A DNA stretch of 64,000 bases from Deltaproteobacteria bacterium (GCA_016933965.1 JAFGTS010000006.1:51069-115068), one strand, 5' to 3'; shown: positions 56,127-64,000, counted from the first letter of the stretch. The notes: generated by a model not told the origin, from the letters alone. Made by a program: numbers and translations.

Positions 56127-58085
56127 ATGAAATTATTCGAGCCATGTAAAATAGGCACTATTGAGTTAAAGAATCGATTGGTCCTGGCGCCTATGTCAAA
56201 CAATATGACGGATAACGGGTTCGTTACTGAAGAGGCGATACACTTTTACAAGGCACGTGCGGAGGGAGGAGTGGGACTCATCACCGTTGAGGATGGCATT
56301 GTTGATTATCCTCTTGCAAACAATGTCAAATCCCCCGTGGCCATCAGTGATGATAAATACATTCCCATGTTGAAAAAGCTGAATGATACGATACATCAAT
56401 ACGATGTAAAGACAGTCATGCAGTTGGCTCATGCCGGCAGACGGGCGGGTCGGGTAGCCAAATCAGGGTGCCTGGAAGTGACGAGGGGGAAAATCCCTGT
56501 CGCTCCGTCTGCGCTGGCGCACCCCGTTTCCGGGTATGTGGTGCCTCATGAATTGTCCAGAGATGAGATACGGGAGATAATTGAACAGTTCGGACAGGGA
56601 GCGAGAAGAGCGGTAAAAGCCGGTTTTGATTTTATTGCACTCCATTGTGCCCATATGTACCTCTGTGGGGAATTTCTATCGCCATGGGCGAATAAGAGGA
56701 AGGATGAGTATGGAAGAGGATTGAAGGGACGGCTCAGATTCGTATTGGAGGTGATTGAGCGGATACGGGCTGAAGCCGGGGAAGATCATCCCATTATTGT
56801 GAGAATCAATGGACAGGAACCCAGAGGAGGCAACAGCCTGGCAGATATACGCAGGATTGCGCAGGCGCTGGAAAAGGCAGGTGTTGACGCAATCCATGTG
56901 TCGGTCGGGTTTGCCGCCACGATCAAAGACCCGGAGTTTATTCCTTCCATCCCCTCGATGCGTTTTCCCGACGGGCCAATAATTCATCTCGCGAAGAATG
57001 TGAAAGATGGCGTTTCCATTCCGGTCATTGCAGTGAATAAAATACGAGACGCCAGGTTTGCGGAACAGATACTGCAGGAGGGGAAGGCTGATCTGATAGC
57101 GATGGGCAGAACGCTGGTTGCTGATCCTGAATTCCCCAAAAAATCGAAAGAGGGACGGTACGATGATGTGCGACCCTGTATATCCTGCTGTCAGGGTTGT
57201 ATCAACAGAGTATTAGCCGATCTTCCCATGAAATGTACCGTGAATCCCCTGGTCGGGAGAGAAGGGGAAAAGATCATTGAGCCTGCCGACCCCCCCAGGA
57301 AGGTAATGATCGTCGGCGGTGGACCGGCCGGTCTTGAAACAGCCCTTATCAGTGCGCAAAGAGGGAATACTGTGGTGCTGTATGAACAAAGTGGGAGCCT
57401 GGGAGGACAGATGAAGGATGCGGCGCTCCTGCCGTTTAAAAAGGAAATCAAGAAATTCACGGATTACCTGATCAGACAGGTTACCAAAGCTGGAGTCGCG
57501 ATTACATTAAACACGGTCGTCACGAATGAAATCATCAAAAAGGTAAGACCGGACATTTTAATAATGGCGGTTGGCGCCCAGCCGATCATTCCGGAGATAC
57601 CGGGTGTGAATAACGGGAACGTGGTAAAGGCGCAGGATGTGCTGAGAGAAACCGTCGATGTGGGGAACCGTGTACTGATAATCGGTGGTGGCGAATTAGG
57701 CCTGGAGACGGGCGAATTCCTTGGTCTCAAAGGCAAGAAGGTCACAATCGTCGAAATGACGAGTACGGTGGGAGCCACTATGCCTTCACAGACAAGGATG
57801 CCTCTTATGTTCAATCTTGAAAATCACAAAGTGAAAATCCTGACGCTGGCAACCCCTGTGAGCATAAATGACAAGGGCGTGGTGATAGAACAGTTGGGGA
57901 AAAAGAAACTCATTCCTGCGGATACCGTGGTTATCGCTGCCGGTTATAGGCCGCCGGACCGATCCGATATACAATCCCTGACCAAAGATGCCGCCTCTGT
58001 GATCATTATGCTCGGCAATTGTGGGAGTGTGGGTGATATCATGAATGCAGTCGAGAATGGGTTCAACTTTGCAGCGAGCATATAA
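56127..58085 (+). CDS. FMN/FAD/Fe-S ene-reductase (2,4-dienoyl-CoA reductase-like)
   Basis: 652 residues. Residues 1 to about 340 are an Old Yellow Enzyme FMN barrel; a [4Fe-4S] site follows (CISCCQGCINRV...KCTVNP), then a FAD/NAD(P)H domain (MIVGGGPAGLETALISAQRG). This is the 2,4-dienoyl-CoA reductase, enoate reductase and dehydrogenase architecture. The usual barrel segment H-x-A-H-G-Y-L...Y-G-G-S-x-E-N-R appears as HCAHMYLCGEFLSP...YGRGLKGR, partly degenerate. It probably reduces or oxidises a C=C next to a carboxyl group, between two PrpD genes. Confidence 0.9.
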   Translation: MKLFEPCKIGTIELKNRLVLAPMSNNMTDNGFVTEEAIHFYKARAEGGVGLITVEDGIVDYPLANNVKSPVAISDDKYIPMLKKLNDTIHQYDVKTVMQLAHAGRRAGRVAKSGCLEVTRGKIPVAPSALAHPVSGYVVPHELSRDEIREIIEQFGQGARRAVKAGFDFIALHCAHMYLCGEFLSPWANKRKDEYGRGLKGRLRFVLEVIERIRAEAGEDHPIIVRINGQEPRGGNSLADIRRIAQALEKAGVDAIHVSVGFAATIKDPEFIPSIPSMRFPDGPIIHLAKNVKDGVSIPVIAVNKIRDARFAEQILQEGKADLIAMGRTLVADPEFPKKSKEGRYDDVRPCISCCQGCINRVLADLPMKCTVNPLVGREGEKIIEPADPPRKVMIVGGGPAGLETALISAQRGNTVVLYEQSGSLGGQMKDAALLPFKKEIKKFTDYLIRQVTKAGVAITLNTVVTNEIIKKVRPDILIMAVGAQPIIPEIPGVNNGNVVKAQDVLRETVDVGNRVLIIGGGELGLETGEFLGLKGKKVTIVEMTSTVGATMPSQTRMPLMFNLENHKVKILTLATPVSINDKGVVIEQLGKKKLIPADTVVIAAGYRPPDRSDIQSLTKDAASVIIMLGNCGSVGDIMNAVENGFNFAASI

Positions 58086-58097
58086 GGAGATAACCGG

Positions 58098-59447
58098 GTG
58101 AGTGCGACAAAAATATTGGCGGATCATGTTTCTTCAATTCGGTATGAGACTCTCTCCGAGGAAGTTGTGCAGAAGACCAAGGCCACCATTCTTGATACAC
58201 TTGGTTGTGCAATTGCCGGTTTTACCCTGGCTTCCGATGAGATATCGCCCCTTTTACATCTGATTATGGAATCCGGCGGGCGACCGGAAGCAACAATTAT
58301 CGGGTCCGGCAACCGGACATCCTGCCTCAATGCCGCGCTGGTCAACAGTTCGATGACACATACCATTGATTATGATGATACTCATGTGCCATCGCTCGCA
58401 CATTTCGGATGCTGCACGGTACCCGCGGCCATTGCCCTGGGTGAAAAGATAGATGCCGGTGGCGCGGAGATCATAGCGGCTGTTGTGGCGGGTTTTGAAG
58501 CGGCGAGCAAGGTGGCACGGAGTGTCATGCCGAGCCATTATAGCTACTGGCACAGCACTGCAACAAATGGCGTCATCGCTGCAGCGGCAACTGTGGCGAA
58601 TCTGTTGAAATTTAACAGCGAGAAGACGGAGATGACCCTGGGTATGGCTGCCGATCAGGCCGCAGGGAGCCGGTATTGCCTGGACTACGGAGATTTCACA
58701 AAAAGTCTGCACCCGGGGATGGCAGCCTTTAACGGCATGCTTGCCGGGCTTTTGATTCAAAGAGGGAGCATCGGGCCAAAGGATTTCTTTGACTACGATA
58801 AAGGGTATTGCAACGTGTATTCCGATGAACCGCATATTAATATGATGACGGAGAATCTGGGCTCTCCCTATGAAATCATGATCAATGACATCAAGGGATT
58901 TCCAACAATTCTGTGCAGTCACACACCGGTACAGGCAACTCTGAAATTAGTTGAGGAAAATCATCTTCAAGCGTCGGATATCGAAAAGATCGTTGTTAAA
59001 ATGGTAACGCTGCCAAAGGGACAGGGATGTAATTATAATCCCGATACGCCAATGGCCGCGAGGTTGAGCATACCCTATTGCGTTGCCCTGGCCATAATTG
59101 ATAGGGCGGTTCAGCTAGAGTATTTTGAGATGGAGAAAATTCATGATCCCCGGATAAGGGAACTCATGGGGAAAATAACGATTTATCCAGACCCCGAATT
59201 GGATACATTCAAACCCGATATGCCGGCTGTCGTTGAGATTACGGACAAGAAAGGAAGGCACTTCGAATTGAAGTCCTTATATCCGAAGGGCTCTGTTAAA
59301 AATCCCATGACGGATGAGGAAATAAAAGAGAAGTTTATCCTGTTGGCATCCAACACTGTCAGTAAAACCAAGGCAAACAAAATAGTCAGCACCATAGATA
59401 CGCTGGAAACAACACGGTCCATCCGTTCGCTTGCCGAACTGTTTTAG
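58098..59447 (+). CDS. MmgE/PrpD family protein 3 (divergent)
   Basis: 449 residues from GTG 58098, with AAGGAG about 9 bases upstream. It keeps the fold motifs in altered form: HTIDYDDTHVPSLAHFGCCTVPA and DYGDFTKSLHPGMAAFNGMLAGLL. Compared with PrpD 1 and 2, the T-K-P-x-H-A-G stretch reads T-K-S-L-H-P-G. Different substrate or loss of activity is possible. Last gene of the island. Confidence 0.88.
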   Translation: MSATKILADHVSSIRYETLSEEVVQKTKATILDTLGCAIAGFTLASDEISPLLHLIMESGGRPEATIIGSGNRTSCLNAALVNSSMTHTIDYDDTHVPSLAHFGCCTVPAAIALGEKIDAGGAEIIAAVVAGFEAASKVARSVMPSHYSYWHSTATNGVIAAAATVANLLKFNSEKTEMTLGMAADQAAGSRYCLDYGDFTKSLHPGMAAFNGMLAGLLIQRGSIGPKDFFDYDKGYCNVYSDEPHINMMTENLGSPYEIMINDIKGFPTILCSHTPVQATLKLVEENHLQASDIEKIVVKMVTLPKGQGCNYNPDTPMAARLSIPYCVALAIIDRAVQLEYFEMEKIHDPRIRELMGKITIYPDPELDTFKPDMPAVVEITDKKGRHFELKSLYPKGSVKNPMTDEEIKEKFILLASNTVSKTKANKIVSTIDTLETTRSIRSLAELF

Positions 59448-59478
59448 CCATACGGGCACATTGTTGTGCTGAAGCATG

Positions 59479-59541
59479 AAACCCGCGGGCATCCCCTCAT
59501 CACTTCCCCCCCCCTTGTCCTTGGATCCCGCGGGTTTTTTT
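59479..59541 (+). terminator. Rho-independent terminator after PrpD 3
   Basis: AAACCCGCGGG (59479-59489) pairs with CCCGCGGGTTT (59527-59537); the stem can be extended by ATCC/GGAT with one bulge. It is followed by a T-run to 59541. Confidence 0.85.
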
Positions 59542-59667
59542 ACTCGAGGTATCGGATTTTCAGCATTATCAACGGGGTTGGTGTAAGAGAATGTTCGCAA
59601 TTTCGAGTAACAAAATCACTTCTCATTAAAACGTTGATCACACCTTGACCACCCTCCCCCCTCAACG

Positions 59668-59700
59668 AAAAAAGGGTCAGCAATTGCCTGCTGACCCTTT
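59668..59700 (-). terminator. Terminator of tRNA-Leu
   Basis: On the minus strand GGGTCAGCA and TGCTGACCC form a perfect 9-base stem with a 6-base loop followed by TTTTTT. It lies 11 bases after the tRNA 3' end. Half of it is part of the 45-base direct repeat. Confidence 0.88.
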
Positions 59701-59733
59701 CATATATTCATGGTGCCGAAGCCGGGACTTGAA
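59689..59733. repeat. Right attachment-like direct repeat in tRNA-Leu
   Basis: Matches 23171-23215 with one mismatch. It covers the last 23 bases of the tRNA gene (59711-59733) plus 22 bases downstream, including half of the terminator. The intact tRNA at this end fits the usual outcome of tRNA-site integration. Confidence 0.85.
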
Positions 59734-59797
59734 CCCGGACGGGCGTGGCCCACTACCCCCTCAAGATAGCGTGTCTACCAAATTCCACCACTTCGGC
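59711..59797 (-). tRNA. tRNA-Leu (GAG anticodon)
   Basis: 87 bases with encoded CCA. The acceptor stem GCCGAAG pairs with CTTCGGC; the anticodon stem CTATC/GGTAG holds the loop TTGAGGG with anticodon GAG at 59760-59762. A long variable arm (TGGGCCACGCCCGT) marks a class II tRNA. T-arm CCGGG-TTCAAGT-CCCGG is normal. It is the likely integration site of the 36-kb island. Confidence 0.95.
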
Positions 59798-59876
59798 AAG
59801 AGCGTGACTACGTTATTTCCTTCTTCCATCAATGTCAATAAAAAATTGCCCTCGTCCCGGTGTTTGCGGGCATTTC

Positions 59877-60233
59877 CTACTCAGCAGCCGGCGGTGCTTC
59901 CGGTGCCGATGACTGCTCGGCGGGGAGCGCCGGTGGGACCGTCTGTCCCGCTGGGAGCGTTTCTTCAACACCCGACGCGGGAGGTACTTCCACGACGGAC
60001 GGTGCCTTGTGGGTGGCGAAATAAGCCAGCCACAGGGAGGTGAGCATGAACACGATGGCGAAAACGGTGGTCATTTTCCCCAGAAACGTGCCCGGCCCGC
60101 TGCTCCCGAAGATGGTCTGGCTCGACCCGCCGAAGGCCGCACCCATGTCGGCTCCCTTTCCGGTCTGGAGAAGGACGACGAGGATAAGAATGATGCAGAT
60201 CACGACATGTAAGATGGTAACCAGGATATGCAA
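59877..60233 (-). CDS. secG: Preprotein translocase subunit SecG
   Basis: 118 residues, two membrane segments (about 4-20 and 53-71) with the family signature LLQTGKGADMGAAFGGSSQTIFG between them. The alanine/proline-rich tail (about 75-118) is longer than in E. coli. It follows tpiA by 23 bases in the order gap-tpiA-secG, common in many bacteria. Confidence 0.94.
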   Translation of the reverse strand: MHILVTILHVVICIILILVVLLQTGKGADMGAAFGGSSQTIFGSSGPGTFLGKMTTVFAIVFMLTSLWLAYFATHKAPSVVEVPPASGVEETLPAGQTVPPALPAEQSSAPEAPPAAE

Positions 60234-60256
60234 GGTTGATTTGTCTCCTTGTACTG

Positions 60257-61015
60257 TTATTGTCTGTCGTACCGCACGATGGAGCCGAAAACCGCCGCAT
60301 CGAGGCTCGCCCCGCCTACCAGGGCGCCGTTGATGTCGGCTTCGGCCATGAGCGAAGCGATATTGTCCGCCTTGACGCTTCCGCCGTAGAGGATCGCGAT
60401 GGCCGCCGCGCTCTCACCGCCGTACGCATCGCCGAGCAGTTTTCTAATAAAAGCATGTACTTCCTGCGCCTGCCCGGCCGTTGCCGTCTTGCCCGTTCCT
60501 ATCGCCCACACGGGTTCATAGGCAAAAGTGAACCGTCTTATATCACTTGCCGACATATTATTCAACGCTTCTTTTACCTGCTCTTCGATGACGCTAAATG
60601 TTCGTTCTTCCTCACGTTCTTCAAGGGTTTCCCCGATACAGAGGATCGGCAGCAGGTTATGGTCGAGCACGGACCGCAGCTTTCTGTTCACCGTTTCGTT
60701 CGTTTCCCCGAAGAGGGTCCTCCGCTCCGAGTGGCCCACGATGACATACCGGCAGCCTGCGTCGGCGAGCATGGCGGCCGATATCTCACCGGTGAAGGCG
60801 CCCTTTTCTTCCCAGTGGACGTTCTGCGCCCCGAGATGGATGGGGGAGTCCTTCAGAACGGCCGCGACGGCCGACAGTGCCGTGTAGGGCGGCGCGAGCA
60901 CGATATCCCGGTCCGCCGTTTCCGGAAATTCGGCCTTCAGCGCCCGGGCGAAATCGACCGCTTCGGGAATGGTTTTATGCATCTTCCAGTTGGCGGCGAT
61001 CATGGGGTGTACCAT
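60257..61015 (-). CDS. tpiA: Triosephosphate isomerase
   Basis: 252 residues; interconverts dihydroxyacetone phosphate and glyceraldehyde 3-phosphate. Catalytic residues are visible: Lys in AANWKMHK, His in VGHSERR and Glu in YEPVWAIGTGK. ATG at 61015 is placed by GAGGAG 7 bases upstream; a longer open frame upstream is not used. Its start lies right at the gap stop. Confidence 0.96.
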   Translation of the reverse strand: MVHPMIAANWKMHKTIPEAVDFARALKAEFPETADRDIVLAPPYTALSAVAAVLKDSPIHLGAQNVHWEEKGAFTGEISAAMLADAGCRYVIVGHSERRTLFGETNETVNRKLRSVLDHNLLPILCIGETLEEREEERTFSVIEEQVKEALNNMSASDIRRFTFAYEPVWAIGTGKTATAGQAQEVHAFIRKLLGDAYGGESAAAIAILYGGSVKADNIASLMAEADINGALVGGASLDAAVFGSIVRYDRQ

Positions 61016-61016
61016 G

Positions 61017-62033
61017 TCATTTCTCCTCTTTGCTTCCCAGGTAGACGGCGAGATCCACCATGCGGCAGGCATAGCCACTCTCGTTGTCGTACCAGGAGAA
61101 GACCTTGACGAAATTGCCGTCGATGACCTTCGTCAGGGGGGCGTCCACGATGGAGGAATGGGGATCGCTCGTGAAATCCACGGAGACCAGTTCTTCCTCG
61201 CAGTAGGCCATGATCCCCCGCAGCGGTCCTTCCGCGGCGGCTTTCAGGGCGCCGTTGACGTCTTTCTCGGTGACCGGTTTTCCCACTTCAACGGCCAGGT
61301 CGACGAGCGACACGTTGGGGGTGGGGACCCGGAGGGCTATGCCGTCGAGTTTTCCCTTCAGCGCGGGGATGACCTCGGTGACGGCCTTCGCCGCGCCCGT
61401 CGATGTGGGGACGATGGACATGGCCGCCGCCCGGGCACGCCTGAGGTCCTTGTGCGAGCCGTCGAGAAGGCGCTGGTCCATGGTGTAGGAGTGGACCGTC
61501 GTCATGAGCCCCTTGACGATGGAAAAGTTGTCATGCAGGACCTTCACCACCGGCGCCAGGCAGTTCGTGGTGCAGGAGGCGTTCGAGATGATGTGGTGTT
61601 TCGCCGGGTCGTAGGTGTCCTCGTTCACGCCCATGACAAAGGTGCCGTCCACGCCCTTGCCGGGCGCGGCGATAATGACCTTCTTCGCCCCTGCTTCGAG
61701 GTGCCCCACGCACTGGTCCCGCTTCCTGAACTTGCCCGTCGACTCCATGACGATGTCCACACCCAGGTCTTTCCAGGGAAGGGCCGAGAGATCGCCGGTC
61801 TCATTGGTGATCCGGATCCTTTTGCCGTCCACGATGAGGGCCGTCCCGTCGGTGGAGGCCGTAACGGGGAGTTTCCCGTGGACGGAGTCGTATTTCAGGA
61901 GGTGGAGAAGCGTTTCCGCCGCCGCTCGTGTGTTGACGGCCACGATCTCGATATCGCCCCTGCCGAGAGCGGCCCGGATGATATACCGGCCCACTCGCCC
62001 GAATCCGTTGATCGCTGCACGAACAGTCATCAT
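61017..62033 (-). CDS. gap: Glyceraldehyde-3-phosphate dehydrogenase
   Basis: 338 residues. The catalytic Cys is in SNASCTTNC and the NAD fold starts INGFGRVGR. After the second strand the text reads VNTRAAAETLLHLLKYDS, so the aspartate that normally binds the adenosine ribose of NAD (N-D motif) is Thr. This suggests relaxed or NADP-type cofactor use. No pgk lies between gap and tpiA, unlike in many genomes. Confidence 0.94.
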   Translation of the reverse strand: MMTVRAAINGFGRVGRYIIRAALGRGDIEIVAVNTRAAAETLLHLLKYDSVHGKLPVTASTDGTALIVDGKRIRITNETGDLSALPWKDLGVDIVMESTGKFRKRDQCVGHLEAGAKKVIIAAPGKGVDGTFVMGVNEDTYDPAKHHIISNASCTTNCLAPVVKVLHDNFSIVKGLMTTVHSYTMDQRLLDGSHKDLRRARAAAMSIVPTSTGAAKAVTEVIPALKGKLDGIALRVPTPNVSLVDLAVEVGKPVTEKDVNGALKAAAEGPLRGIMAYCEEELVSVDFTSDPHSSIVDAPLTKVIDGNFVKVFSWYDNESGYACRMVDLAVYLGSKEEK

Positions 62034-62235
62034 AAACCTCCAGGATCAGAACATTAACATTGGTGAGATACCGAGCCGTGCCGGTATTTCCCCATATGGG
62101 CGTTGGATAGTATTATCACGGGTATTAGTCAACCGGTTTTTTGCATTTCTTCCATACAGAGGATCACCCCGATGGGTGACGGCCGAGAGATAACGGAAGG
62201 GACCCGCGTGCAAAGGCCCCGTTGCAAATCCTGTC

Positions 62236-62262
62236 TTGACAGAAACGGGAAACATTTATACA
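62236..62262 (+). promoter_or_regulatory. Possible sigma-70 promoter for the AmmeMemoRadiSam gene
   Basis: TTGACA (62236-62241) and TATACA (62257-62262) with a 15-base spacer, shorter than ideal. It lies 32 bases upstream of ATG 62294 in a 260-base gap between divergent genes. Confidence 0.4.
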
Positions 62263-62293
62263 GTCACAAAATTATCAAGGGGGACCGGCGGTT

Positions 62294-63805
62294 ATGACAG
62301 CATTTCGGGGCAAAGAATGGATCGCCTGCTTCTGTGCCTGTCTGGCCCTCTTTGTGTTTTCCGGGAAGGGGGAATGTGCCGATATGAATGAAAATATCCG
62401 TAAACCCGTTCTCGCCGGCGCCTGGTATCCGGGCACCGCGACCGCTCTGCGGTCCGACATAGTATCCTTTCTGGAAAACGTTCCTCCCGTCGTTCTGCCG
62501 GGAAAGGTCATCGCGCTGATCTCCCCGCACGCGGGGATCGTTTACTCGGGCCAGGTGGCGGCCTATGGGTTCGAGGCTGTCGAAAGAAATGACTACGATG
62601 CCGTCATCGTCGTCGGGATCAGTCACCGGGCCCGTTTCAACGGCGCGGCCCTTTACGACGGTGGGGGTTATGAAACGCCGCTTGGCGTGGCGAAGATCGA
62701 CCGGGGCCTGGCGGAACAGATCATCGATCACGGCGGCAACCGGCTCTTTTTCAGTCAAAAGGATCCGGCGCCTGAAAACTCCATAGAGATACAGGTCCCC
62801 TTTCTGCAGGTGGCCCTTGAGGGGCTTCCCTTCGTTCCCGTCATGATGGGGAGCCAGGACATGAGTACCTGCCGGATGCTGGCCGACGCCATACTCGCGG
62901 CGACGGCAGGCAGGCGGGTGCTGCTGGTCGCCAGTACCGATCTGTCCCATTACCACGGTTACGACGCGGCCATGAAGCTCGACTCCCTGGCCCTGGAAAA
63001 TATTGAGACCATGGACATCGAGGGCTTTACCCGCTGCGTCTCCACCGGCAGCTGCGAGGCCTGCGGGGCCGGCCCCGTCATCGTGGCCATGATGGTAGCG
63101 GAAAAGCTGGGTGCCCGGGCCAGGATCCTGCACTACGCCAACTCCGGTGATGTGACGGGAGACAAAAGCGGTGTCGTCGGCTACGGCTCCGTCGCCTTTT
63201 ACCTGCCCGATGCGGGAGAAAAAGAGGATGAGCCGGAACGCGGTGTCGGCGTCGATATGGGACTGAGCGAGACCGACAAGGACCTGCTCCTTGACCTGGC
63301 GCGCAAAAGTATCGAAACAAAGTTCACCGGCGGCGATGTTCCCGCCTGCACGGTGGATTCGGAGATCCTGAAACAGAACATGGGTGCCTTCGTCACCCTC
63401 AAAAAGCACGGGCAGCTGCGGGGCTGCATCGGCTTTATCGAAGGAAGGAAACCACTGCTCGAGACGGTGAAGGAAATGGCCCGGGCGGCGGCGTTCCAGG
63501 ATCCCCGGTTCCGTCCCGTTTCCCGGGAGGAACTGGATGAACTGACCATAGAGATCTCGGCGCTGACGCCGCTGCGTCAGATAAAGGACGCCAATGAAAT
63601 TACCGTGGGAACGCACGGTATCTATATCGTTAAGGGATTTCGGTCCGGACTCCTTCTTCCCCAGGTAGCCACCGAACATCATTGGGACAGAATAAAATTT
63701 TTACAGGAAACCTGCCACAAGGCAGGCCTTCCATCCGATGCCTGGAAAGATAAGGAATCGAAGATATTTATCTTTTCGGCCGACATCTTCGGGGAAGAGG
63801 AATAA
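62294..63805 (+). CDS. AmmeMemoRadiSam system protein B-A fusion
   Basis: 503 residues. The first half (about 38-310) is a MEMO1-like domain (RKPVLAGAWYPG, ISPHAGIVYSGQVAAYGF, SHRARFNGAAL, STDLSHYHGY). The second half (about 325-503) is an AMMECR1 domain (GAFVTLKKHGQLRGCIGFIEG, AAFQDPRFRP). The radical-SAM partner is not in the window. The first 30 residues look like a signal peptide (WIACFCACLALFVFSG...ECA). A second ATG at 62384, with AAGGGGGAA about 10 bases upstream, would give a cytoplasmic form. Function of the family is not established. Confidence 0.9.
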   Translation: MTAFRGKEWIACFCACLALFVFSGKGECADMNENIRKPVLAGAWYPGTATALRSDIVSFLENVPPVVLPGKVIALISPHAGIVYSGQVAAYGFEAVERNDYDAVIVVGISHRARFNGAALYDGGGYETPLGVAKIDRGLAEQIIDHGGNRLFFSQKDPAPENSIEIQVPFLQVALEGLPFVPVMMGSQDMSTCRMLADAILAATAGRRVLLVASTDLSHYHGYDAAMKLDSLALENIETMDIEGFTRCVSTGSCEACGAGPVIVAMMVAEKLGARARILHYANSGDVTGDKSGVVGYGSVAFYLPDAGEKEDEPERGVGVDMGLSETDKDLLLDLARKSIETKFTGGDVPACTVDSEILKQNMGAFVTLKKHGQLRGCIGFIEGRKPLLETVKEMARAAAFQDPRFRPVSREELDELTIEISALTPLRQIKDANEITVGTHGIYIVKGFRSGLLLPQVATEHHWDRIKFLQETCHKAGLPSDAWKDKESKIFIFSADIFGEEE

Positions 63806-63836
63806 TTCACGTTTTATTGAAAAGGGAAAAAAGTCC

Positions 63837-63865
63837 TTGACAAATGCGGGCAATGCATTTAGATT
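63837..63865 (+). promoter_or_regulatory. Sigma-70 promoter of tRNA-Thr
   Basis: TTGACA (63837-63842), 17-base spacer, TAGATT (63860-63865). It lies about 75 bases upstream of the tRNA gene; the strong -35 and ideal spacing suit a stable-RNA operon. Confidence 0.7.
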
Positions 63866-63941
63866 TTCCCATTTGTTGGCTCGGAATATATTTGCGCTTT
63901 CGTGCCGGTTGAAAAGTACGTGAATATACATGGTTTCGGTT

Positions 63942-64000
63942 GCTGGCGTAGCTCAATCGGTAGAGCAGCTGATTTGTAATCAGCAGGTTGCGGGTTCGAG
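63942..64000 (+). tRNA. tRNA-Thr (TGT anticodon), cut by window end
   Basis: The first 59 bases of a tRNA. The acceptor start GCTGGCG, D-arm GCTC...GAGC and anticodon arm GCTGA-TTTGTAA-TCAGC with TGT at 63975-63977 are complete; the T-arm begins GCGGGTTCGAG at the edge. In many bacteria this tRNA opens a cluster ahead of tuf; that part is outside the window. Confidence 0.93.

Noticed and set aside
37792..59447. A methylcitrate cycle because of the PrpD genes
   Set aside because: No citrate-synthase-like PrpC or isocitrate-lyase-like PrpB is present in the island.
60969..62057. A 362-codon plus-strand open frame opposite gap
   Set aside because: Shadow of gap; the composition follows the antisense of a GC-rich gene.
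62264..63682. A 472-codon minus-strand open frame opposite the AmmeMemoRadiSam gene
   Set aside because: Shadow frame; the plus-strand protein has both MEMO and AMMECR1 motifs.

Overview
The window looks like a chromosomal segment of an anaerobic, Gram-negative bacterium of the Desulfobacterota (former Deltaproteobacteria), probably near the Syntrophia or other syntrophic fatty-acid degraders. This is an inference from gene order (xseAB-ispA-dxs-tlyA-ispH; ferredoxin-tmk-holB-ricT-metG), many lipoproteins, fix/ETF and acyl-CoA genes, and B12-dependent mutases. No marker gene for taxonomy is present.

Region 1 (1-23150, GC-rich, core genome). Exonuclease VII (xseA partial, xseB) is followed by the isoprenoid genes ispA, dxs, tlyA and an ispH fused to a UbiA-like membrane prenyltransferase domain. 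Next come a lipoprotein, a 57-residue two-cluster ferredoxin (7222-7395), tmk, holB, ricT and metG. A cloverleaf-like palindromic repeat (11983-12048) separates these from a minus-strand gluconeogenic group: fbp, a class II aldolase and a cytidylate-kinase-like/BON protein. A MITE-like element with ~46-bp terminal inverted repeats lies at 15525-15803. After it are an AhpD-like protein and a run of envelope lipoproteins: ankyrin, BamE-like, LPP20 twice, an MltC-like transglycosylase, LpoB and a COG3014-like protein.

Region 2 (about 23216-59688, lower and mosaic GC) is a probable genomic island. It is bounded by 45-bp direct repeats with one mismatch, 36,518 bp apart. The right copy is the 3' end plus terminator half of an intact tRNA-Leu(GAG); the left copy is a displaced 3' fragment. 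No intact integrase was seen. The island is a catabolic block in two halves. The minus-strand half (23542-37438) holds an MBL hydrolase, cobO, a B12 mutase with an isobutyryl-CoA-mutase-type active site (Phe90/Gln208), an acyl-CoA dehydrogenase, thiolase, XRE-cupin regulator, sucCD, an OFA-type MFS transporter, meaB and a sigma-54 activator; uspA is on the plus strand. The plus-strand half (37792-59447) holds a second B12 mutase with Tyr/Arg carboxylate signature but a rebuilt substrate pocket, three MmgE/PrpD proteins, a CoA-transferase, a TRAP transporter with two paralogous binding proteins, a crotonase and an acyl-CoA dehydrogenase that both lack usual catalytic residues, an epimerase, fixCX/fixAB and an FMN/FAD/FeS ene-reductase. 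Three strong and one weaker -24/-12 promoter motifs suggest sigma-54 control.

Best reading: the island lets the cell take up a (branched) carboxylic or dicarboxylic acid, activate it with CoA, rearrange its carbon skeleton with adenosylcobalamin, oxidise it with ETF-linked dehydrogenases, and recover ATP through thiolase and succinyl-CoA ligase. The substrate of the plus-strand half is unknown.

Region 3 (59711-64000, GC-rich core): tRNA-Leu, secG, tpiA and gap on the minus strand, then an AmmeMemoRadiSam B-A fusion and the start of a tRNA-Thr(TGT) on the plus strand.
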